64,000 nucleotides of DNA from Brumicola pallidula DSM 14239 = ACAM 615. GTDB lineage: Bacteria; Pseudomonadota; Gammaproteobacteria; Enterobacterales; Alteromonadaceae. Under the pieces are notes generated by a model. The model was not told where the DNA came from, searched no databases, and was given only the letters and a program-made list of their open reading frames with translations. This document shows, piece by piece, positions 58,170 to 64,000 of this stretch. Both the position numbers and the translations under genes were made by a program. The stretch is from positions 308,380 through 372,379 of the forward strand of contig NZ_KE386815.1 of the NCBI RefSeq assembly GCF_000428905.1, written 5' to 3'. Position 1 is the first letter of the stretch, and the number at the start of each line of letters is the position of its first letter.

Positions 58170-58712
58170 ATATCAAGCAGGAGTGTTAAGGAGCTATTTG
58201 CTGAGCGACATTAACCATTTTTCAAGTACTGCCTTCAACACTCCATTAAATAGCTTATATCTATCGAAAAAATAAAAGTGTAACGGCCGCTTTATGCCAA
58301 AAAGGGCGCAAAACAAGATCTACGCTAATGACCATTTTTGGCACATTGGCGACTGACACGTATCTAGTGTTCTGAGTGATTATGAAACGTAAAACGGTGA
58401 GCGGTTAGGACAATACTTATCAGGAGGGTATGAAAGATAACCGGCCGTTCAAGTAATCTGTAAATGGTTGAACTTTTGATTTTCTCGGTTGGTATCCTAA
58501 TGGCAGGTGATCCGACTTTGCGGACATTAGCAAAAATTTGATTATTATATTTTGTGACTTAACTTAACGCCATATTTCGACCTATTCTCTTCTAAAATTG
58601 CTTGTGCTAGTTTCAGATATCTAAAATTCCTTTCATGTTAAACTATGAAACTTAAATGGCATCATTGCGCTGGCAACATTGGATTGCCTCATTTACATAA
58701 AAGGAATTGTAG
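58170..58712. other. Intergenic, about 540 bp, with interleaved inverted repeats
   Basis: No gene is seen. Just after the preceding gene, GGAGTGTT (58180) pairs with AACACTCC (58237) and AGCTATTT (58192) with AAATAGCT (58248), in the order A-B-A'-B'. Further on is a GGCAC-rich stretch that resembles others at 59.8 and 61.8 kb. Confidence 0.5.
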
Positions 58713-59675
58713 ATGAAACTACTAACTAAACTTATCTTGGTATTTTTCAGTCTAATAATTGTTTCATGTACTGATAGTTCTCAACAAGCTGATCCAGATT
58801 TTAAGCCTCAGAATACCGTTAAGCATTTCTCCTCGGATAACAGCACAGTGGTCTTGGTTGATGAAGCGCATAATAATTTCTTAACTATCAGTGGTAGATA
58901 TAAGCCATTTGAACAAGTTCTTTCGAGCAATGGTTTTACGGTAAAATCGAATACAAAACGTTTCACGCTAGACATACTGAAAAATATAGATATTTTAGTT
59001 ATTGCCAATGCTCTCGATCACAGCAGAAGAGATTGGCAACCACCCTTTGGGAGTGCACTGAATGATGATGAGGTTGCAAGCGTAAAACAGTGGGTTACTG
59101 ATGGAGGTTCGCTTTTGTTAATCGCTGACCACACGCCGTTTCCGAAAGTTGTTGAAAATCTGGCATTCGCTTTTGGTTTCGAATTCAGTAATGGGCACGT
59201 CGGTCGCTATACGTTTCGCATTGTAGATGCCACTCTTTCTGCCGATCATCCTATTACTAATCGTGGAAACAATTCGTCTAATGAAGTGCCTGTCGCTTTG
59301 TCTATTCCAAACACTCAGAAGAACGCTTCATTGTCTAGCCGAATAACTCAAGTCAAAACGTTTGGTGGTTCAGCATTCAAGGCTCCAGATGAAGCAGAGT
59401 CTTTACTGACAATTAGACAAGGGATTTTTTCTACGGAACCAGCAATTCCATTTCAAGTTAATTCATCTACTACAAGAATACCAATTGAAGGATGGAGCCA
59501 AGGAGCAGTCTTGAAATTCGGAAAAGGCCGTGTTGCTGTATTTTCTGAGGGAATGATGTTTTCTTCACAACTGGATGTAAAAACGGGGGAGAAGCATGGC
59601 TTAAGGTCTGTTGGCGCAGAACAAAACGAGCAATTTTTACTTAATGTTATGCACTGGCTATCAAGCGTCTTTTAA
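58713..59675 (+). CDS. DUF4350-like lipoprotein
   Basis: A lipobox IIVSC (Cys19) makes this a lipoprotein. The mature part has a GldG/DUF4350-type alpha/beta pattern: STVVLVDEAHNNFLTISGRY (strand-loop), ILVIANALDHS, VASVKQWVTDGGSLLLIADH with a conserved GGSLL block, and near the end LKFGKGRVAVFSEGMMFSSQ. Homologues handle cell-envelope or motility functions, but none is proven. Length is 320. It stands alone, facing a GNAT relic. Confidence 0.75.
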   Translation: MKLLTKLILVFFSLIIVSCTDSSQQADPDFKPQNTVKHFSSDNSTVVLVDEAHNNFLTISGRYKPFEQVLSSNGFTVKSNTKRFTLDILKNIDILVIANALDHSRRDWQPPFGSALNDDEVASVKQWVTDGGSLLLIADHTPFPKVVENLAFAFGFEFSNGHVGRYTFRIVDATLSADHPITNRGNNSSNEVPVALSIPNTQKNASLSSRITQVKTFGGSAFKAPDEAESLLTIRQGIFSTEPAIPFQVNSSTTRIPIEGWSQGAVLKFGKGRVAVFSEGMMFSSQLDVKTGEKHGLRSVGAEQNEQFLLNVMHWLSSVF

Positions 59676-59897
59676 ACGTGCATAAACAGAATATCTTACG
59701 ATATGAATTAAGGTATCAATGCAAGATTAAGCATTGGGGTTTCACCGAATATAGCCTAGTAATTCCAAATCTCTAATGCCCACTTAGGTCGAAATTGACG
59801 TGAACCCTTTTGCAGCATATGTAGACAAATTGCCCCTTTTTGGCACAGTACCGTAGCACTTGTGCAAAGTACCGTTAGATCTAAGGATTCACCGCCC
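59676..59897. other. Intergenic, 220 bp
   Basis: No gene is seen. It contains the GGCAC-type stretch CCCCTTTTTGGCACAG at 59836-59852. Confidence 0.3.
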
Positions 59898-60335
59898 TTA
59901 ACGTACTGATTGTGATAGTTCTGCGGCCATATTAAAAAAACGTTCATCTTCACCTTGTATAACAAAACCATTGCGTTCATATAATGTTAGTGCAGGACTT
60001 ATTTTTAAAACCCTCAACGTTAGCGTGGTCAAATTAGCATTTAATGTTCGGCGCTTCGCCTCATTTAAAGCAGCTTTTCCAATACCTTTATTTTGCAAAG
60101 TTGGCACAACTTGAAGGCCTCTTAAGTAACAATACTTGCTTTCAAATTGAAGCCGAAGCACACCGACGGCTTCATGATTATATAATATGTCGTAATTTTC
60201 TAGATCTTCGGTAGGCTATAACACTTTTGCCAGATCCCGGTCAGGAGCTAAACGCTGATAATACTGGTACATATTATCAAAAGTAAATTGCGCGGCTTTC
60301 TGAAGATCAATAGAGCGCTTAAATGAAATACTCAT
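59898..60335 (-). pseudogene. GNAT acetyltransferase interrupted by an amber codon
   Basis: Starting at ATG 60335 the frame gives MSISFKRSIDLQKAAQF, then a TAG at codon 40 (60216-60218) and continues PTEDLENYDILYNHEAVGVL, RLQFESKYCYLRGLQVVPTL and QNKGIGKAALNEAKRRTLNA in the same frame. The acetyl-CoA loop is QNKGIG (Q-x-x-G-x-G) with the strand LQVVPT before it and YERNGFV after. Full length would be 145 residues. The amber lies where relatives seem to have Trp or another aromatic residue. From an internal GTG at 60161 an 87-residue core could still be made. Confidence 0.75.
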
Positions 60336-60754
60336 TAAACCTCCGCATAAGTTCTTAAAAAGACTTTATTACAGTAACGGCTCATTTTCATTTTTTACCC
60401 CTCCTAATAACCAGCCCATAGTAGTTTTATTTTTTTCTGATGATAATTTACACTATTTTGTGCAGAAAAGGCGAACTCTCAAAGGTCAGCAATAGGTCGT
60501 TTGTGCTAATTTGATAACCACAAAAATTTCGGCATTATAGTTTTTTAAAACAGCGCTGAATCATGACTTCTTGCGCAATACTTAGGTTATATATGCCAAT
60601 AACCGTTGCGAGCACAAAGAGCCCTAGTCGACGGCTCTTAGGGATATGTATTGCAAACACTATAAGATTGTGTGCAAAATCACCACGCCTATTTAATAAT
60701 AAATAGTTCACAACATCACTGGTTTAATGTTGAAAAATTGGATTCGGAGTCTAA
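60336..60754. other. Intergenic, about 420 bp, no gene seen
   Basis: A divergent region between the GNAT relic and the next gene. AT-rich with a hairpin-like AGCCCTAGTCGACGGCTCT near 60621-60640. Confidence 0.4.
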
Positions 60755-61309
60755 ATGTTTTTGAAAGGCCTTACTATTTTACTGTTGCTAATTCTTAGCA
60801 ATAGTTCATTTTCAAAAGACAATTCAGAATTAGCATCATTATATGCTCAAGACCAAGCCGCAAGAGAGTTGGCAAGTGCTAAACAGATATTTCCTTCGGC
60901 TTCAGAAGAGCGAAAAAGAAGGTTTAACGTATTTGAAATTATTGCCAATGGGGAGCTTAGGACCGCAACCGATTATATACGAGCTTTGATTGTTCTCCAA
61001 CATACTAATCTGACTTATGATTCTAATGAAAAGTTAATTAGCACCAGCAGTGAAAATCATTTACTAGCGTTCCAGTTAGCTAAAAGGGCTCATCAGTTGG
61101 GTCATGAGCAAGGTTTACATTTTTTGGTTTGGACATACAATTACTTCGCAGTTGGCGTCGGTTGCGATGCTGAAAAGTATGGTTTTGATTTGGTTGAAGG
61201 AAATATAGTAGCGCGAGATAGTGAAACAACAAGAAACCAGCGAATAGAAGCTTGCGGTTGGTTTGACCCAATTCCCACTTATACTCAACTCGATGTTTTA
61301 GCTAAATGA
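60755..61309 (+). CDS. Secreted hypothetical protein (DUF6624-like)
   Basis: A Sec signal peptide (MFLKGLTILLLLILSNSSFS) precedes a 160-residue helical domain with LASLYAQDQAARELAS, a DQ-x-x-R motif that recalls DUF6624, and later SENHLLAFQLAKRAHQLGHE with GLHFLVWTYN. Two Cys residues (C141 and C169) lie near the end (VGVGCDAE, EACGWFDP). The domain assignment is tentative. It overlaps the next gene by 4 bp, so they are co-translated. Confidence 0.65.
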   Translation: MFLKGLTILLLLILSNSSFSKDNSELASLYAQDQAARELASAKQIFPSASEERKRRFNVFEIIANGELRTATDYIRALIVLQHTNLTYDSNEKLISTSSENHLLAFQLAKRAHQLGHEQGLHFLVWTYNYFAVGVGCDAEKYGFDLVEGNIVARDSETTRNQRIEACGWFDPIPTYTQLDVLAK

Positions 61310-61680
61310 AATACAAAAAGCTTTATATTATCTCAGTATTCTCAATATTTCTTTTATCATGCCAAAGTAACAATCTAATGATCGTTGCTCCTTCTTGTTT
61401 TGAGTCTGAAGACCAAGCCAGAAAGATCGCTCACAAACTAATCGATGCTGGATATTTTGAGCGTGTTGACCATTGGGTTGCGTCTACTAGTGGCAATAAT
61501 GAAAATAAGGGCTTAGTTGGGCTGATGTATGCAGGTTTTAATCCTATAGAGCATTGTGAAAGTGGGTTTCCCATTTTAATTACAGTGGACACGTCAATTC
61601 AGGGAAACGATCATCAACATGTTAGAACTTCAGCAACAATAGTTTATAAACAGATGCTTAAAGAGCTAAATCACATTTAG
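61306..61680 (+). CDS. Hypothetical lipoprotein
   Basis: Lipobox LLSCQ (Cys19) after a hydrophobic signal sequence. The mature region is short: SCFESEDQARKIAHKLIDAG, YFERVDHWVASTSGNNENKG and a terminal SATIVYKQMLKELNHI. 124 residues. Pairs with the secreted protein upstream (4-bp overlap). Not recognised. Confidence 0.6.
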   Translation: MKYKKLYIISVFSIFLLSCQSNNLMIVAPSCFESEDQARKIAHKLIDAGYFERVDHWVASTSGNNENKGLVGLMYAGFNPIEHCESGFPILITVDTSIQGNDHQHVRTSATIVYKQMLKELNHI

Positions 61681-61970
61681 CTAAACTCACATCTACTTTT
61701 ATAATTTGAATTCTTGGAAAATACTCCCATTATTTTGATCTTTGCTAATGACCGCAATAGGTCGATACTTGCCCTTTCAGCTGCGAGCAAGAATGACGAC
61801 AAAAATCAGTTCAATTGAAGTAAGCCGCACTGACCCCTTTTGGCACTTTCTTGGCTGAAAGCGGAGGTAAAAAATTTGCCTCTTTGACACGCAGAAACCG
61901 TCTTGTGACCAGTCGACGAGTCAATCTACTTCTTTTAAATGATAATTACAAACAACAAGCAGACCTAAAT
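61681..61970. other. Intergenic, 290 bp
   Basis: No gene is seen. It includes GACCGCAATAGGTCG at 61749 and CCCCTTTTGGCACTTTC at 61834, a second and third instance of the GGCAC-type motif. Confidence 0.35.
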
Positions 61971-62323
61971 ATGCAAAATAAAGATGCAGTAAAAAAACTG
62001 TACGCTTAAATTTCGATGCCCTCTCAAATGGCAAGTGCTAGAGTTAACGAATGAAGGTGGTGTAAGGTACTGTGGCGAATGCAGCAAAAACGTTTACTAT
62101 TGCCAGACCAAAGTCGAACTAGATAAAGCACTTTCAGAGGGTAAATGCGTTGCGTTCAAAATTGAGTTAGAAGAACCTGATTTTGACGACGAACTGATGG
62201 GTTTTTGATGAAAATCTCGAAGCAGCCGAATCTTCAGTTAAACAGGCGTGGTTAGTTAAAAAAGGACTACCTTTCAAAAGTGATAAAACGAAGCGCGATA
62301 GCTGCACATGCCAGCCTGTATAA
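61971..62323 (+). pseudogene. Cys-rich KWxxLxxT protein with two single-base frameshifts
   Basis: ATG 61971 starts MQNKDAVKK, but the conserved core lies one frame over: LKFRCPLKWQVLELTNEGGV, RYCGECSKNVYYCQTKVELD, then KALSEGKCVAFKIELEEPDF. This resembles a known small-protein family with CP-KW and YCxxCxKNVYxC. The first shift is in an A7 run near 61988 and the second in a T5 run at 62202, after which DENLEAAESSVKQAWLVKKG and the end DSCTCQPV follow. Removing one A and one T restores a protein of about 116 residues. The errors may be genuine or from sequencing. Confidence 0.65.
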
Positions 62324-62370
62324 GAAATAGCCGTTAGATGACTGAGAATGATTATTTTATCTGGTGTAGT

Positions 62371-62574
62371 TCAGGCTCTTTTTTTACCGAAATATTTCAA
62401 GATCATACCAAAAATAACGATTCCAGCTAGCACTCCTACAGTAATCGCTAATCCCTCATTGTGTGCAGTGTAAGTATATGATTGAAAAGTTTTTTCGTGT
62501 GCAGAAAGTTCATACACCAGCGTTGTTGTGGTTCTAACGACGCTTACCGTTGAATACGATGAAAAATTATACAC
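62371..62574 (-). CDS. Small tail-anchored membrane protein, possible
   Basis: A GTG start at 62572-62574 gives 67 residues: a polar Thr/Ser-rich first half (STVSVVRTTTTLVYELSAHE) and a C-terminal membrane helix (LAITVGVLAGIVIFGMILKY) with basic end KKRA. No ribosome binding site is obvious. Confidence 0.4.
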   Translation of the reverse strand: MYNFSSYSTVSVVRTTTTLVYELSAHEKTFQSYTYTAHNEGLAITVGVLAGIVIFGMILKYFGKKRA

Positions 62575-62622
62575 CAGCGGGAATGAAAAAATAAAGACGT
62601 AGGTTCATCTGGCGCTTACGAT

Positions 62623-62886
62623 ATGATTTGTAGTGTTTATGGTGAAGAGGTTCATATTATGAAGCACTCATTTGAGCACGGTTTGGCTTTTTACTCTTTG
62701 TTTAATAAATATTTGGATCAAGAAATTCAAAGGAAAATACTAGTAGATAAGTCCATTCGAATTAATGTGAATTTTTTAACTGATGGAGAAACTGTTATAG
62801 ATTTTGTAGATTCTGAAATATTGAGATACGAGAAGATAGCAGAACGTTTAGGTGAGGTTATTATGTTGATAAAATATCCAAAATGA
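62623..62886 (+). CDS. Hypothetical protein
   Basis: An 87-residue, mostly helical protein (MKHSFEHGLAFYSLFNKYLD, then VDKSIRINVNFLTDGETVID and YEKIAERLGEVIMLIKYPK). An internal ATG at codon 13 could be the start. Not recognised. A short inverted stretch GGCGTTTTAACGCC follows it. Confidence 0.5.
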   Translation: MICSVYGEEVHIMKHSFEHGLAFYSLFNKYLDQEIQRKILVDKSIRINVNFLTDGETVIDFVDSEILRYEKIAERLGEVIMLIKYPK

Positions 62887-62955
62887 AAAGAACTAGAAAG
62901 TTACTCGTAAGGCGTTTTAACGCCCTCTAACAAAATATGACTGTATTACAAAAAG

Positions 62956-63222
62956 TTGCTTAACTGGTGTGTACGAATTACGTTGACCACGTCATATCAA
63001 TTTCTCGACAGATTACATTTAGAGCCGAGTATAAATCGCAATGGTAGAATCGATTTGTTTGATGGTTTTTTAATTCTTAGTCATCGTTTCGAAAGAAAAT
63101 TAGGGATAAATCCGACAGATAAGTATTTATTTCGTCTTTCCAACAGTATTAAAGAAGTTAAAAAGCTTCAACATTATTACGATGAAGAACAATATAACGG
63201 GAACTATAAAATCAATTTGTAA
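62956..63222 (+). CDS. Hypothetical protein
   Basis: A TTG-start frame of 88 codons: TTSYQFLDRLHLEPSINRNG, DGFLILSHRFERKLGINPTD and KYLFRLSNSIKEVKKLQHYY. Amphipathic helices are likely. No family is recognised; the TTG start is uncertain. Confidence 0.45.
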   Translation: MLNWCVRITLTTSYQFLDRLHLEPSINRNGRIDLFDGFLILSHRFERKLGINPTDKYLFRLSNSIKEVKKLQHYYDEEQYNGNYKINL

Positions 63223-63450
63223 AACATTTTTTAATCCGCACAGGTAACAAGATATACTTGATGAAAATTATATATACTAACGTCAAACCTTTGGTTCATG
63301 TCTTTCATTGTTAAAAGGTATGTTAATTTGTACTTTGAAATGACCCATTATTTGCATCGAATATTGAACTACAGGAATAGTACACAAATTGCTGTTCTAT
63401 CTATATTTTTAGCTTTTTCATGCGGATCAATGAAACCTGCAAATTATTAA
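63223..63450. other. Intergenic, about 230 bp, no gene seen
   Basis: AT-rich with no ORF of note. Confidence 0.4.
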
Positions 63451-63615
63451 TTGGAGTACGTCAAATTTGAATGCAAATCAACAGCTACGCTTATGATGGT
63501 GTTAAGTAGCGACAGAAAGACATCTAACGAGGACGGCTTTGCCATGGGTCGCGACGACGTGGTGATAATGCTAGAGTTAATTCGGGCACGTATATTGGCC
63601 ATTGCAGAAAAATAA
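63451..63615 (+). CDS. Short hypothetical frame, possible
   Basis: A TTG at 63451 starts a 54-codon frame (LEYVKFECKSTATLMMVLSS, then FAMGRDDVVIMLELIRARIL and AIAEK). It is preceded directly by a stop and has no ribosome binding site. It could be the C-terminal end of a lost gene. The opposite-strand frame of similar length is less convincing. Confidence 0.3.
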   Translation: MEYVKFECKSTATLMMVLSSDRKTSNEDGFAMGRDDVVIMLELIRARILAIAEK

Positions 63616-63660
63616 TATGAATTAGTTTTGGTAGCAGTCATTCGGATTAACGCCTAAATA

Positions 63661-64000
63661 GGTGCAAGTTGCACCAAAGACTGGATTAAGATTAGGTTGA
63701 TCAAGCCACAACAGAGAAAACGTTTAGATTGCGTGGTACAAGTCGCACCAGAGACTGATTTTAGGACGCTTGGTGCAAGTTGCACCTGACGGTGAATTTA
63801 TTATTGCTTGGTGCAAGTGGCACCAGAGACTGATTTTAGAACGCGTGATGCAAGTTGCACCTGACGGTGAATTTATTATTGCTTGGTGCGAGTCGCACCA
63901 GAGACTGATTTTAGAACGCTTGGTGCAAGTGGCACCACAGAATGAAATTAGGACGCGTGGTGCGGGTTGCACCAGAGAATTTATTTAGAGCGCGTGGTGC
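63661..64000. repeat. 37/38-bp tandem array of short hairpins, open at the right edge
   Basis: The core GGTGCAAGTTGCACC (7-bp arms, 1-nt centre) or a variant appears at 63661, 63735, 63772, 63810, 63847, 63885, 63922 and 63959, and starts again at 63996. Spacing is 37 or 38 bp except for 74 after the first copy, where the site in between is degraded. Two kinds of spacer alternate for five units, making a 75-bp dimer. The copy at 63885 reads GGTGCGAGTCGCACC, with both arms changed so that pairing is kept. Because 75 is a multiple of three, frames are open on both strands. The array continues beyond the window. Confidence 0.92.

Noticed and set aside
41416..60335. Amber recoding or suppression in this host
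   Set aside because: Only two ambers interrupt frames, other broken genes have TAA or TGA, and normal genes such as rnfB end with TAG.
54000..63700. Chromosomal integron cassette array
   Set aside because: Many small genes, but orientations are mixed and I could not find attC sites with matching core ends at the gene borders, nor an integrase.
63724..63988. ORFs on both strands across the repeat array
   Set aside because: They exist because the 75-bp dimer is a multiple of three without stops; no start signal and no non-repeat sequence supports either.
63661..64000. Right-edge array as a CRISPR
   Set aside because: Spacers are not unique; they alternate between two near-identical sequences, the core is only 15 bp and no cas gene is present.

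Overview
The window looks like the chromosome of a marine gammaproteobacterium of the Alteromonadaceae (Alteromonas/Glaciecola/Paraglaciecola type). The pointers are an rnfABCDGE-nth operon, an Enterobacteria-like FadR beside fadH, the fadD-rnd-ycgL and ycgM-ycgN blocks, a relic of the nhaB-dsbB pair, a YoaA helicase next to tsaB, and a moderately AT-rich base composition. The genus is an inference; no rRNA is present. || Positions 1-40150 are ordinary core chromosome: fatty-acid catabolism (fadH, cut by the window edge; its likely regulator fadR; fadD), a lone type IV prepilin, a cold-shock protein, dsbB, a minus-strand cluster for envelope and RNA upkeep (ycgN, ycgM, an MltB-like transglycosylase, ycgL, rnd, fadD), an Slp-like lipoprotein, tsaB-yoaA, a NatAB-type ABC exporter, an M28 peptidase, asnB, queE/queC for queuosine, a LysR regulator, a MATE pump overlapping uvrB, two identical tRNA-Asn genes behind a near-consensus promoter, and the complete rnf operon ending in nth. 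|| From about 40.2 kb to the right edge the window is accessory DNA with many broken genes. Its left part has an Xre/DUF2384 antitoxin without a visible RES toxin, a MobF (TrwC-type) relaxase-helicase carrying an amber stop and an N-terminal frameshift, its small accessory gene, and an AlpA regulator. Next comes a BREX relic: a WYL regulator (BrxR type) with no normal start codon and no C-terminus, followed directly by only the Lon-like C-terminal part of BrxL. The first and last genes of a type I BREX locus seem joined by a large internal deletion. || Further right are a LAGLIDADG-like fragment cut by an intact IS3-family element, an IS91-type transposase relic, damaged or duplicated pieces of an HExxH protein, a metallophosphoesterase pair, and at 55.8-58.2 kb a tight, apparently intact operon of a DUF4258-like protein, probable ribbon-helix-helix proteins and unknown proteins behind two inverted repeats. 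That operon is the best candidate here for an undescribed system. The rest is small lipoproteins, a nonsense-mutated acetyltransferase, a frameshifted Cys-rich protein, and at the right edge a 37/38-bp array of short hairpins with one compensatory stem change.
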